NCBI GenBank assembly: GCA_017547655.1
Contig: JAFYPF010000019.1
Coordinates: 1-61,516, forward strand
Length of the DNA: 61,516 bases
Reading direction: 5' to 3'
DNA from: Clostridia bacterium
GTDB taxonomy: Bacteria; Bacillota; Clostridia; Oscillospirales; CAG-272
Shown here: positions 39,227-47,758 of the stretch, piece after piece
How the letters are laid out: every line of letters begins with the position of its first letter
How positions within the stretch are numbered: position 1 is the stretch's first letter
Made by a program: the position numbers and the translations under genes
Notes under the pieces: generated by a model
What the model was told of the DNA's origin: nothing
Seen by the model: the letters and a program-made list of their open reading frames with translations, nothing else
Database searches by the model: none

Positions 39227-40612
39227 TTACTTGTTAGCGTCATTCTTCTTAAATTTGTTCAAAAGAATATTTACGCAAATTCCGAGAATCAATGCGCAAG
39301 CAATAGCAGTAATGGTAACCTTACCGATAGTCATAGCCATACCACCGATACCGGAAATCAAAATTACCGAAACGGTAAAGAGGTTTGCATTATCTTCCAA
39401 ATCTACTTTCTGAATCATCTTCAAACCGGAAACAGCGATAAAGCCGTAGAGAGTGATACAAACACCACCCATAACGCATCCGGGAATAGAATCAAGGAAT
39501 GCAACGAAAGGAGATACAAACGAAATCAATATAGCAAGGATTGCCGTTGTAGTAATTGTAGCAACAGATGCGTTTCTTGTAATAGCAACACAACCTACAG
39601 ATTCGCCGTATGTTGTATTGGGGCATCCGCCGAATATTGCGCCTACGAAAGAACCAACGCCGTCACCGAGAAGTGTACGATGAAGTCCGGGCTCCTCAAG
39701 AAGCTCTTCGCCGATAATGCTGGAAAGATTCTTGTGGTCTGCGATATGCTCTGCAAATACAACAAATGCTACGGGAACGTAAGCAACAGCTACCGTCAAA
39801 AGATAGCTCAAATCAAAGTCCTTAACCCCCTTAATCGCCTCAACAAAGGTAAAGTCGGGAAGGTCAATAAATGTTTTGAGTGTAACGCCGTCAGATACAA
39901 GGTTAGTAAAGGGAGTAAAGTCAATTACCTTTATTGCATCAATACCTGCAGCATAACCGATAACAGTGAAAATCAAAGCTACAATGTAACCTGCAACAAC
40001 ACCGATAATAAAGGGTATAAGCTTTGTCATCTTACTTCCGTATGTTGCGCAAAGAGTAACTACTACAAGTGTAACCAAAGCGCATATAAGTGATACCCAG
40101 ATGTTTCCGGTCATAATGAATGCACCGTTGCCATCTTTAGGACCGTATGAGAATACGTCGTTAACAGCTGCAGAAGCTAATGAAAGACCAATAAGTGCAA
40201 CTGTTGGGCCAATAACTGCAGCAGGCATAAGCTTGTTAATCCAAGCAACACCTACGAATTTTACAATCAATGCGATTATAACATAAACAAGACATGCGAA
40301 TGCAGCACCGATCAAAAGTCCGAGATAACCGAGACTCATTGAAACGCTTCCTGCAAAAGCTGCGCTCATAGAACCGATAAATGCGAATGATGAGCCGAGG
40401 AATACAGGGCTGCGGAATTTGGTGAAAAGCTGATAAATAATCGTACCTACACCTGCGCCGAAAAGCGCTGCAGAAATAGACATACCGTTACCAACGATTG
40501 CGGGAACAGCGATTGTTGCCGCCATAATTGCGAGAAGCTGCTGGATAGCAAATACAATAAGCTGATTAAACTTCGGCTTATCGTGAATGCCGTAAACAAG
40601 ATTGTTTGCCAT
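39227..40612 (-). CDS. uraA: Uracil permease (NCS2 family)
   Basis: A 461-residue transporter with about 14 helices. NCS2 signatures: the N-terminal FNQLIVFAIQQLLAIMAATIAVP, the substrate-site glutamate in VVFAEHIADH (about 288), and GGCPNTTYGESVGCVAITRNASV (about 330-350), which is characteristic of UraA/PyrP. Upstream are a strong promoter and a cre-like site but no PyrR attenuator that I can see. Co-transcribed with upp. Confidence 0.93.
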   Translation of the reverse strand: MANNLVYGIHDKPKFNQLIVFAIQQLLAIMAATIAVPAIVGNGMSISAALFGAGVGTIIYQLFTKFRSPVFLGSSFAFIGSMSAAFAGSVSMSLGYLGLLIGAAFACLVYVIIALIVKFVGVAWINKLMPAAVIGPTVALIGLSLASAAVNDVFSYGPKDGNGAFIMTGNIWVSLICALVTLVVVTLCATYGSKMTKLIPFIIGVVAGYIVALIFTVIGYAAGIDAIKVIDFTPFTNLVSDGVTLKTFIDLPDFTFVEAIKGVKDFDLSYLLTVAVAYVPVAFVVFAEHIADHKNLSSIIGEELLEEPGLHRTLLGDGVGSFVGAIFGGCPNTTYGESVGCVAITRNASVATITTTAILAILISFVSPFVAFLDSIPGCVMGGVCITLYGFIAVSGLKMIQKVDLEDNANLFTVSVILISGIGGMAMTIGKVTITAIACALILGICVNILLNKFKKNDANK

Positions 40613-40642
40613 TTTCTTTACTCTCCTGTAATTTATTATTTT

Positions 40643-40700
40643 TTGATAACGCTTTCACATTACCTCTCGCCATTTTACCACATTCCCCAAAAAAAGTCAA
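40643..40700 (-). promoter_or_regulatory. uraA-upp promoter with cre site
   Basis: Minus-strand TTGACT (40695-40700), 17-nt spacer, TAAAAT (40672-40677). TGATAACGCTTTCA (40644-40657) is a full match to the CcpA cre consensus TGWNANCGNTNWCA and sits just downstream of the transcription start, a repressing position. Confidence 0.65.
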
Positions 40701-40770
40701 CTTTTGTCGAATAAAAAATTAACTAACAGTTAATAAAATTTAAAGATTGGTATTTACTATATTTCATATA

Positions 40771-40800
40771 ACAGAGGGGATTTGCCAATATCCCCTCTGT
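40771..40800. terminator. Hairpin upstream of uraA
   Basis: ACAGAGGGGAT/ATCCCCTCTGT stem with an 8-nt loop. No strong T run on either side; may act with the adjacent 40806-40839 terminator. Confidence 0.5.
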
Positions 40801-40805
40801 TGTAT

Positions 40806-40839
40806 AAAAAACAAGACAGCTCCATTTAGGTGCTGTCTT
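40806..40839 (-). terminator. Terminator of the YeiH-like remnant
   Basis: AAGACAGC/GCTGTCTT stem followed on the minus strand by GTTTTTTATAC. Confidence 0.7.
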
Positions 40840-40857
40840 AATAATATGCACTTATAC

Positions 40858-41354
40858 TTACATCAATCCCATACACCATATAACAACAAGTGCCGTCAAG
40901 GTTATCAAAGTATTGATTGTAATGCCATAGAACATAGCGCAATAGCAGAAACGCCGCAAATACCCGTTCCTGCGGAAATAAGATTGCTTAATTTCCAATT
41001 CAACCCAAAAATTTTTCAAATGAAATAACCGCCTCCAAAGCACATAGCAAAAGTAAAAATCATAACGAAAAACGTCATTTTTCCTACCGATATAATAGTG
41101 TTAATTGATAATGACGCACCCAAAAGTATAATTGCAACCTTTAATATCCTTTTAGACGTAAATTTCAAAGCGGGTTTTATCCAAGACGAATGAAAAAAGC
41201 TATTTATTATCGTCCCCATAAATAAAGATATAATCGATGCGCCGAGCAGTCCGCCTGGGATTATTTATTCCAAAAACACCGATACAGTTGCCAAACCAAA
41301 GCATATAGCAGCCCCTAATACAAACATAAAACGTTCTTTCTGCTTTATACTCAT
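40858..41354 (-). pseudogene. Decayed YeiH-family (UPF0324) putative sulfate exporter
   Basis: Reading leftwards from the ATG at 41354 the product starts MSIKQKERFMFVLGAAICFGLATVSVFLE, then stops; the next frame continues IIPGGLLGASIISLFMGTIINSF, RILKVAIILLGASLSINTIISVGKM and MCFGGGYF, all typical of YeiH. A third frame near 41010-40858 shows TLTALVVIWCMGLM, the family C-terminal part. The normal gene is about 1 kb, so about half is deleted and at least two frame breaks exist. Not a functional exporter. Confidence 0.8.
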
Positions 41355-41446
41355 TTCACCTACTCCCTAAATTTGTTTTCAGTATTATATCATACGTATA
41401 AAGCATTTACAATACTCCGAACGCAACAAATAAAACAATAATAAAT

Positions 41447-42994
41447 TCACTGTTCAACAGGAACATAAAAGTATGACTGCTCAAGATATACCGTGTTAAC
41501 AGCTTTTTCAACCGTGTCCTGAAGATAATAATTGCCTTTTTTGTTCGTATGAACAACGTACGTGTTGTTATCTGTAGAAGCTATGTCAATTCGTAGACAA
41601 TCGCCTTTTTTTAATAGGAATGCATACTCGTCAAAACTGAAATCCAAGGTAACAATATTATTTTTGGTATAATCTCCAAGCTGATAACAAAGTGAAGTTA
41701 TATCGTGGCGGAGAACGTATGAGTGTTGATTGTTTTTTATGCTCAATCGAACATAAAACGATGAATCATCACAGCTTGATGCCACCTTTAATTTAGCCTT
41801 TATTTTTCCCTTGATAAACACGTCTCGCTCAAAGGGCTTTGTATATACACTTATATAATCCCCCGACGAATCACTTTCCTCCGCAAATGTTCCCTCCGCC
41901 GAAAATGCCGTAGGATTTGCGGGATTATATTCAAATGATTTTTCCCCTTTTCCCAGAGGAATCCTAATTTCTTTTGTATCGGATAATTCACCCCCGCTTT
42001 TCCAAGTATTTTCAAAAGTACGGTAATACGTAATTTCACCTTTCGAGTATAGCAGAGGTGTTCCAAATCTAATATTATCAATCCAATCAATTTTATATTC
42101 TGCCCCAAATTGCTCACTTCGTTTGCCGTTCGGGAAGCTTAATCCCCCCTCAACATATCCGTCGCTGTGATTGTACGGAGAAACTAAAAAAGCGCTTTTC
42201 CTTTTAGTCTGCTCGTCCATATTTTTCCACATATCAAACATTCCGCCGATGTAAAAATCATTATATCCCGTAGAAAGCAAAATCGGAATATTGGCATTGG
42301 TTACCGCATTTTTTGTTTCTCGACCGCCAAAACGTGTATTCCAAAAATCGTCCGACGGATACTGCGCTTTAAGCATCTGCTCAAAATCCTCTGCTCTGTC
42401 ACCCAAGACTCTATCGGACAAATTTTTTAACGGTCTCTCCGAAAATGAATCAATATTATATTTTTTATTCAATCCACATTTGCTTTTATAAAGCCAAAAA
42501 TGCCAATTGGCGTGCCCTTTTCGCATTTGTCCGTTTCGATACCAAAGTCTGTATCTGTCAGAATCCTGCACTTCAAATATCGCACCTTTTACGTCGTCCT
42601 CAAAGGGCGCTGTAGCATAATGAAGAGAAGCAGTATAGCTTGCGCCGAGCAAAAAGATTTCGCCATTATAAAACGATTGCCGTCTAATCCATTCTCGGAG
42701 AGTTAATCCGTCTTCTCGCTCGTGTATATACGGCACAAAAGCCCCCGTACTTTTCCCCTGCCCTCTGCAATGCTGATAAACTACGGCATAACCGCGCTTT
42801 AACCAACCGACAAATGTTTTATAATACGTTTGCAATATTTCATCTTCGGGTTTGTCAACAACAGCGCTGACGTATGGAGAACGGTAAACGACAACGGGAT
42901 ATTTTTTGTTTTTATCGGGCAAAAAAATCATTGTAAAAAGATTTTCGCCACTAACATTTAAATATTCGTAGTACAAATAACAATCACAATTCAT
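41447..42994 (-). CDS. CocE/NonD-type alpha/beta hydrolase (peptidase S15 family)
   Basis: A 515-residue hydrolase. The catalytic alpha/beta domain has YPVVVYRSPYV, the oxyanion-side YAVVYQHCRGQGKSTG and the nucleophile elbow LLGASYTAS (family GxSYxG). A candidate catalytic His is in SPYNHSDGYVEGG. The C-terminal jelly-roll domain (about 320-510) with KLKVASSCDDSSFYVRLS completes the CocE/NonD architecture. No signal peptide; start at 42994 chosen for AGCAGG and agreement with the family. Substrate (ester, acyl or X-Pro peptide) cannot be told. Confidence 0.83.
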   Translation of the reverse strand: MNCDCYLYYEYLNVSGENLFTMIFLPDKNKKYPVVVYRSPYVSAVVDKPEDEILQTYYKTFVGWLKRGYAVVYQHCRGQGKSTGAFVPYIHEREDGLTLREWIRRQSFYNGEIFLLGASYTASLHYATAPFEDDVKGAIFEVQDSDRYRLWYRNGQMRKGHANWHFWLYKSKCGLNKKYNIDSFSERPLKNLSDRVLGDRAEDFEQMLKAQYPSDDFWNTRFGGRETKNAVTNANIPILLSTGYNDFYIGGMFDMWKNMDEQTKRKSAFLVSPYNHSDGYVEGGLSFPNGKRSEQFGAEYKIDWIDNIRFGTPLLYSKGEITYYRTFENTWKSGGELSDTKEIRIPLGKGEKSFEYNPANPTAFSAEGTFAEESDSSGDYISVYTKPFERDVFIKGKIKAKLKVASSCDDSSFYVRLSIKNNQHSYVLRHDITSLCYQLGDYTKNNIVTLDFSFDEYAFLLKKGDCLRIDIASTDNNTYVVHTNKKGNYYLQDTVEKAVNTVYLEQSYFYVPVEQ

Positions 42995-43102
42995 AAATAA
43001 ACCTGCTTTCCGGATTAAATACCATAAGGCTGCAGTCTGATTATAACATAAAACTTGATTTTTTTCCACTTAATAATGTATAAATTAAAAATACTTTTCT
43101 TA

Positions 43103-43131
43103 TTGAAAAAGCAAGATTTTTGTGGTATATT
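43103..43131 (+). promoter_or_regulatory. Promoter of the xanthine/uracil permease gene
   Basis: TTGAAA, 17-nt spacer, TATATT, 64 bp before the start codon. The leader shows no purine riboswitch. Confidence 0.65.
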
Positions 43132-43195
43132 GTAACTTGACAGAATGTGCGTTCGTTTTTATCCACAACCCCTTTTAAGTTAGGAGGACACAGAA

Positions 43196-44545
43196 ATGAC
43201 AAAGAAACAAGGTGGCTCTTCAATTGAGAATATATATTCTCTTGACGGAAAAGTACCTATTTTAAAATCAATCCCTTTTGGATTACAGCATATTTTGGCA
43301 ATGTTTGTTGCAAATATTGCACCGATTATGATTGTAACTGCGGCAAGTAACTTAACCGTTCAAGAAACAGCGTCTTTGATTCAAACTGCAATGATTGTGG
43401 CGGGAATCGGAACGCTTGTTCAGCTTTTCACAATGTGGAAGTTAGGCGCAAGATTGCCTATTGTTATGGGAATTAGCTTTACGTTTGTTTCGGTGTTCTG
43501 TTACGTTGGTCCTCAATGGGGATATGGCGCAATAATCGGAGCGGTTATTGTTGGCGGTATTATAGAGGGGCTTCTCGGACTGTTTGCAAAATATTGGCGA
43601 AAAATACTCTCCCCCATTGTTTCGGCTTGCGTCGTTACCGCTATCGGATTCAGCCTTTTAAGCGTTGGCGCAAACTCGTTTGCAGGCGGCGTCGGCTCTG
43701 CTGACTTTGGAAGCTCGGAAAGCTGGATTCTCGGCTCAATTACACTCGTTTGCTGTATTTTGTTTAACATCTTCGCAAAGGGGCATTTGAAGCAGTTGTC
43801 CGTCCTTTTCGGACTTGTTGTGGGATATATTGTTGCGCTTTGCATAGGCAAGGTCGACCTTTCTGTTTTAAACGATATTTCAATCGTTTCGTTGCCAAAG
43901 CTTATGCCTTACAAGCCGATATTTAATATTAGCGCTATTGTTTCGGTTACTATGATTTTCCTTGTGTCTGCCACGGAAACAATAGGCGATACGTCCGCTA
44001 TGACAAATACCGTTTTGGGACGTGAAGCTACTGAAAAAGAAATTTCGGGCAGCTTGGCTTGCGACGGCTTTATCAGTTCGCTTTCAGCCTGCTTCGGTTG
44101 TATGCCCATTACGTCGTTTAGCCAAAACGTTGGACTACTCGCGATGACAAAGGTGATCAACAGAATTACTATTGCAACGGGCGCGGGAATACTTATTATT
44201 TCGGGCATTTTCCCCGCTATAGGCGCAATTTTGGCAACCCTGCCCGAAGCTGTTTTAGGCGGTTGTACGATAATTATGTTTGGTAATATCGTTATTTCGG
44301 GACTGCAAATGATTGGCGCTTGCGGCTTTACACAGCGCAATATAACAATTGCCGCAATGTCATTAAGTATTGGTCTCGGATTTACACAAGTACCCGATAT
44401 GTTTAATATTTTCCCCGACATTATTCGAACGATTTTTGCTGAAAACTGCGTTGCCGTGGTGTTTATTACAAGCCTTATTTTGAATCTTGTTATGCCTCAA
44501 AATATGGAAACGAATACAAAGAAACAAAACGCCGATACGGAATAA
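43196..44545 (+). CDS. NCS2 xanthine/uracil permease
   Basis: A 449-residue transporter with about 14 helices and NCS2 features: FGLQHILAMFVANIAPIMI at the N-terminus, the conserved glutamate in LVSATETIGDTSAM (about 262) and CFGCMPITSFSQNVGLLAMTKV (about 300-320). The SFSQNVGL signature favours a purine (xanthine/urate) permease of the PbuX group over uracil. AGGAGG site. Monocistronic; its terminator starts inside the coding sequence. Confidence 0.88.
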   Translation: MTKKQGGSSIENIYSLDGKVPILKSIPFGLQHILAMFVANIAPIMIVTAASNLTVQETASLIQTAMIVAGIGTLVQLFTMWKLGARLPIVMGISFTFVSVFCYVGPQWGYGAIIGAVIVGGIIEGLLGLFAKYWRKILSPIVSACVVTAIGFSLLSVGANSFAGGVGSADFGSSESWILGSITLVCCILFNIFAKGHLKQLSVLFGLVVGYIVALCIGKVDLSVLNDISIVSLPKLMPYKPIFNISAIVSVTMIFLVSATETIGDTSAMTNTVLGREATEKEISGSLACDGFISSLSACFGCMPITSFSQNVGLLAMTKVINRITIATGAGILIISGIFPAIGAILATLPEAVLGGCTIIMFGNIVISGLQMIGACGFTQRNITIAAMSLSIGLGFTQVPDMFNIFPDIIRTIFAENCVAVVFITSLILNLVMPQNMETNTKKQNADTE

Positions 44546-44564
44546 AATCCATATCGGCTTTTTT
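44531..44564 (+). terminator. Terminator overlapping the permease stop codon
   Basis: GCCGATA/TATCGGC stem begins within the last codons and is followed by TTTTTT. Confidence 0.75.
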
Positions 44565-44614
44565 CTTAAAAAACATTTGTACATTTTGTTTTTATAACTG
44601 ACTATAACTTGAGT

Positions 44615-45013
44615 TTAATACTTTTTCTTGAGAATAAAGAAAGAACCCCAAAACAGTATAAGCATCAGACATACAGCACCACCCGAAGCTATACAAAGTA
44701 ACTCTTGGTTCAAAAGTCTGAATACGACAGTTGCAAGCGCACTGATAATGATAAAAAGAAAGCCTGCCCACGCCCAAGCCTTGTTACGAATAAAATGGTA
44801 TCTCTCGTCAGTTTCCATTACAGCTCTTTTTTCTCGGTAAACATCGCTGTTTCTCAAACGGTAACCACGAATTAAACGAACAGCTCCGATGACCAACAGC
44901 GCTGAACCCATACCACTCCAAAATTCATCCAAAGCTTCAAAAACACTCAAAACGGTTAACACAATTCCCAAAACAAGCCAAGTAACTGCAATAATTATTT
45001 CCTTTTTCTTCAT
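44615..45013 (-). CDS. DUF2178-like membrane protein
   Basis: A 132-residue protein with helices in two pairs (about 5-22, 33-48, 78-96, 103-122) and the loop YREKRAVMETDERYHFIRNKAWAWAG, characteristic of small membrane proteins encoded next to XRE regulators in Firmicutes. The ATG at 45013 follows GAGGAGGAA. It starts 1 nt after the XRE stop codon, so the two are co-transcribed. Function unknown. Confidence 0.78.
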   Translation of the reverse strand: MKKKEIIIAVTWLVLGIVLTVLSVFEALDEFWSGMGSALLVIGAVRLIRGYRLRNSDVYREKRAVMETDERYHFIRNKAWAWAGFLFIIISALATVVFRLLNQELLCIASGGAVCLMLILFWGSFFILKKKY

Positions 45014-45014
45014 A

Positions 45015-45212
45015 TTATTCCTCCTCAAATATAAATACCTCTTCAATGGTCAAATTAAAGAATTTTGCAATTTTGTAGGCAAGTAAAATGGAGGGGTTGT
45101 ATCGTCCGTTCTCCAAAGAACTAATAGTTTGGCGAGAAACGCCCATAGCCTTTGCAAAATCCTCTTGAAGAATGCACCTCTCCTTACGTATAGATTCAAT
45201 CTTGTTTTTCAA
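45015..45212 (-). CDS. XRE-family HTH regulator (YozG-like)
   Basis: A 65-residue regulator: IESIRKERCILQEDFAKAMGVSRQTISSLENGRYNPSILLAYKIAKFFNLTIEEVF, a full Cro/CI HTH. I chose the TTG start at 45212 because GGGGGG lies 5 nt upstream; the longer frame to an ATG at 45251 would run through the operator-like palindrome. It probably represses itself and the membrane protein gene. Confidence 0.85.
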   Translation of the reverse strand: MKNKIESIRKERCILQEDFAKAMGVSRQTISSLENGRYNPSILLAYKIAKFFNLTIEEVFIFEEE

Positions 45213-45242
45213 AATATCCCCCCTAAATAATTTTTGCACAAC

Positions 45243-45293
45243 GTAAAGCAAACTTTACATCAATAATATAACATAAATCAAAACAAATGTCAA
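45243..45293 (-). promoter_or_regulatory. XRE operon promoter and operator
   Basis: Minus-strand TTGACA (45288-45293), 17-nt spacer, TATATT (45265-45270), followed by GTAAAG-N4-CTTTAC (45243-45258). A half-site CTTTACG recurs just upstream of the -35. Confidence 0.7.
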
Positions 45294-45381
45294 GTGTGCT
45301 TTACGTTTTTTTAAAAATAAAACACAGTACATCGTGTAAGATTAGTCCACAAGATGTATATCCGTCTTGCATACAAAACGA

Positions 45382-45412
45382 AAAACCATCCAAACGGATG
45401 GTTTTTGTGTTT
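45382..45412. terminator. Bidirectional terminator near the CaCA gene
   Basis: AAAAACCATCC/GGATGGTTTTT stem, 17 bp after the end of the leftward antiporter gene. Confidence 0.75.
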
Positions 45413-45428
45413 TAAAAATTCGATTCTA

Positions 45429-46439
45429 TTATAGTGCAACAACGCCTACTTCATTCAAAATGAGTAAAAGCATATACAAAACGTAAACCGCGAGCAATGC
45501 ATATCCCTGCCATTTTTTAAATCTTCCGAAAATTATCGTAGGAATAATCGCAAGAGAACAAGCAACAATGCAAACGGGGAAATCGAATACAAGGTTAATT
45601 CTTTCAACGGGAAGGGGTTGTCCGTTTATAACTGCGCAAAGAGGAAGAATTAAGGTTGTGTCGATGATGTTTGCGCCAACGATATTACCAACTGAAAGAG
45701 AAGATTCCTTTTTGCGAATTGCAGTAAGTGTTGTAACAAACTCGGGAAGCGAAGTACCCAAAGCAATTACGGTGAAACCGATGATTGTTTCGCTGATTCC
45801 GATACCTGAAGCAATGGTTTTACCCGAAGAAACAAGGAATTCTGCGCCAAATACAATAGATGCAGTACCAATAACAAACCAAAGAATTTTCGAAGGTATT
45901 TCTTTCTTTTCGTAAGAAATTATTTCATCATTCTGTGCGCCGTTTTTGCCCTCGATAACATTGCTGACCATAAATACAAGGAAAATAGCCCAAAGAATAA
46001 AAGCTGACCAAGTGGGGAGCATACCGCCAAGAGAAATAACAGTAAGACCAACGATAGCAGCAAGAAGAAGTCCGCCTTTGAGTGCAAAGCTCTTTCTGCC
46101 TACGACTCCTGCCATTGCGACAAGCGAAACACCCATAATAAGTGTGGTATTAGCTGTAACCGAACCAACAGCATTACCGATTGCAAGCTGTGCTGAACCG
46201 TTCATTGCAGCTCTGACAGAAACAAGAAGCTCGGGAAGTGTTGTAGCAAATGAAACTACAGTAGCACCAACAACAAACTTCGGAATACCCGTTGCTTCTG
46301 CAAACCAAGAAGCCGAATCAACAAACCAATCTCCGCCCTTAATTGTAAGGGCAAGTCCTACAATAAAGATTACTGCTGCAACCGCAAGAAGTGCGCCGCC
46401 CGAAAGACCTCCAAAAAGTGTGAATCCAAAAAACTCCAT
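45429..46439 (-). CDS. CaCA-family Na+/Ca2+ (cation) antiporter, YrbG-like
   Basis: A 336-residue antiporter with about ten helices and two alpha repeats. Repeat 1: GATVVSFATTLPELLVSVRAA and IGNAVGSVTANT (about 52-92). Repeat 2: GFTVIALGTSLPEFVTTLTAI and VGNIVGANIIDTTLIL (about 222-262). The acidic residues in both TLPE/SLPE motifs are the ion-binding positions. Start 46439 has GGAGG. It is preceded by a yybP-ykoY manganese riboswitch, so Mn2+ efflux (with or without Ca2+) is a reasonable inference. Confidence 0.9.
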   Translation of the reverse strand: MEFFGFTLFGGLSGGALLAVAAVIFIVGLALTIKGGDWFVDSASWFAEATGIPKFVVGATVVSFATTLPELLVSVRAAMNGSAQLAIGNAVGSVTANTTLIMGVSLVAMAGVVGRKSFALKGGLLLAAIVGLTVISLGGMLPTWSAFILWAIFLVFMVSNVIEGKNGAQNDEIISYEKKEIPSKILWFVIGTASIVFGAEFLVSSGKTIASGIGISETIIGFTVIALGTSLPEFVTTLTAIRKKESSLSVGNIVGANIIDTTLILPLCAVINGQPLPVERINLVFDFPVCIVACSLAIIPTIIFGRFKKWQGYALLAVYVLYMLLLILNEVGVVAL

Positions 46440-46462
46440 TTTAATTCCTCCAATAAAAAAAT

Positions 46463-46539
46463 CCAAGTACGTCGCAACTATACTTGGAATCAAGGCAAAA
46501 AAATAGACTCCATGTATGGTTATAGGCATACATAAGTCT
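46463..46539 (-). terminator. Two tandem terminators in the riboswitch expression platform
   Basis: Nearest the aptamer, stem AGACT..ATGTATG/CATACAT..AGTCT (46505-46539) followed by ATTTTTTT. Then a second stem CCAAGTA/TACTTGG (46463-46487) followed by seven T. Both lie before the antiporter start. Confidence 0.75.
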
Positions 46540-46620
46540 CGTAAATTAAAACAAGCCAGGTCAAAAAAGACCGGTATGTTGACTTGTTACGCATTATAGC
46601 GCTTACTACTCCCTCAACGC
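46505..46620 (-). promoter_or_regulatory. yybP-ykoY manganese riboswitch aptamer
   Basis: Minus-strand RNA carries the class landmarks in order: GAGGGAGTAG, GTCAACATACCGG, ACCTGGCTTG and CGAGACTTATG. The GAGAC segment is also the 5' arm of the first terminator, so Mn2+ binding that stabilises the aptamer would prevent termination. It controls the CaCA antiporter. Confidence 0.88.
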
Positions 46621-46625
46621 ATTTG

Positions 46626-46654
46626 AGTATATCATAAAACAAAAATTTTGTCAA
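46626..46654 (-). promoter_or_regulatory. Promoter of the Mn riboswitch and antiporter
   Basis: Minus-strand TTGACA (46649-46654), 17-nt spacer, TATACT (46626-46631). Confidence 0.8.
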
Positions 46655-46725
46655 TATAAATCAAAAAAAGTAATAATATCAATAACGAGAAAAATAATTA
46701 CTCCATATACAAGAAAAAAACAAAC

Positions 46726-47098
46726 CTAAAAGGCATCCATCTTGGATGCCTTTGTTTGCTTTGTATTCTCTTTTGCTGTGTTGATCGAGGAGACAAGCAT
46801 AGCCCGAAGCCCGGAACAGGTTGCCTCCAATGACTTATACTGATTTTCTTTTATATAATTCGTTTTATACAACAACTCCAACCAATATCCCGTTTCATTT
46901 GCTTCTTTAAGAGCTATCTGCAACTTCGCAATAAAATCTGCTTTACCGTGGGCATACTGTGCTTCACGGATATTTGGTACCACTGCGACCAATTTGATTT
47001 GAAATAATATGTTCTTTGTTTTCTTTTAAGTATTTCACAAGATTTATAATCGAAACTGCAAAGTCCATTGACTGAATCGATAATTTGTCATTACGCAT
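46726..47098 (-). pseudogene. Four-helix-bundle protein (23S rRNA IVP family), frameshifted
   Basis: From the ATG at 47098 the product reads MRNDKLSIQSMDFAVSIINL through SNQIGRSGT, then runs into a stop. A second frame resumes with NIREAQYAHGKADFIAKLQIALKE and continues to 46726. The family normally has SGTSIGANxREA at the junction, so the data fit an 11-base deletion that removed SIGA and broke the frame. Family members are four-helix bundles of unknown function. A sequencing error is possible but would have to be an 11-base loss. Confidence 0.78.
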
Positions 47099-47154
47099 AG
47101 CAACACCTACTTTCTAAATTAAGTATAACACAAATTATTAGTTTTTTCAATGAA

Positions 47155-47300
47155 AAATGAAGCATTGGCTTCGCCAATATGAAGCACTCGCTGTCGCTCG
47201 CATGAAGCGAAGCGCACGTTTTCCCATTTCATGTTGCGAAGCAACGCTTCATAAGCCTTTAGGCGACTTCATTCTTCATGCACCGCAGGTGCGCTTCATT
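47155..47300. repeat. Cluster of short hairpins bounded by GAAG/CTTC
   Basis: About 145 bp of repeated ATGAAG and CTTCAT words enclosing different small stem-loops: ATTGGC/GCCAAT, TTGC/GCAA, AAGCCT/AGGC, GCACC/GGTGC. This resembles the hairpin-rich repeats common in clostridial intergenic DNA. It lies just downstream of the tRNA genes and holds no credible gene. Confidence 0.6.
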
Positions 47301-47302
47301 CC

Positions 47303-47335
47303 AAAAACGAAAAGCACTTCTTTCGAAGTGCTTTT
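47303..47335 (-). terminator. Terminator of the tRNA pair
   Basis: AAAAGCACTTC/GAAGTGCTTTT stem followed on the minus strand by CGTTTTTGG, eight bases after the tRNA-fMet CCA end. Confidence 0.8.
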
Positions 47336-47342
47336 CTGTTTT

Positions 47343-47419
<77 letters not shown>

Positions 47420-47441
47420 ATATTAAGTTTTGTACAACTTT

Positions 47442-47531
47442 TGGTGCCGGTGACCGGGGTCGAACCGGTACGGGAGTTGAATTCCCACGGGATTTTAAGT
47501 CCCGGGCGTCTGCCAATTCCGCCACACCGGC
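47442..47531 (-). tRNA. tRNA-Leu (TAA)
   Basis: 90-nt class II tRNA with a long variable arm (GTGGGAATTCAACTCCC region), anticodon TAA within GGGACTTAAAATCCC, acceptor GCCGGTG/CACCGGC and encoded CCA. T arm GGTTCGACCCC. It is 22 nt upstream of tRNA-fMet and likely co-transcribed. Confidence 0.95.
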
Positions 47532-47694
47532 ATTTTTGGCTGCCCATATATTATACTACAACACATTTTCTTTGTCAATACTTTTTTGTAATTATTATTT
47601 TTTAAGCCCCCTTATCCTCTCGCATTCTCATTCTATTCAATTATATGCAATAATTTCCCACTTATTCACCTTTTTTAAAAATAGCATCCCACAC

Positions 47695-47725
47695 AAAAAA
47701 CAAGCCCGCAAAAAACGGACTTGTT
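47695..47725 (-). terminator. Terminator of the lysR gene
   Basis: AACAAGTCCG/CGGGCTTGTT on the minus strand (one U-G pair), followed by TTTTTTG. The rest of 47532-47758 is AT-rich without other features. Confidence 0.75.
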
Positions 47726-47758
47726 CATCTTTATATATTTTTCAATTTCGGGCAAAAA

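Noticed and set aside
38933..40093. 386-codon open frame antisense to the uracil permease gene
   Set aside because: It is Asn/Cys/Ser-rich, as expected for the reverse strand of a membrane protein gene, and the permease on the other strand is unmistakable.
43132..43195. Purine riboswitch before the xanthine/uracil permease gene
   Set aside because: The 64-nt leader is too short and lacks the conserved loop sequences of the purine aptamer.
47155..47300. Possible CRISPR array
   Set aside because: Repeat words are only 6-7 bp, the intervening pieces are self-complementary hairpins of different length, and no cas gene is present.
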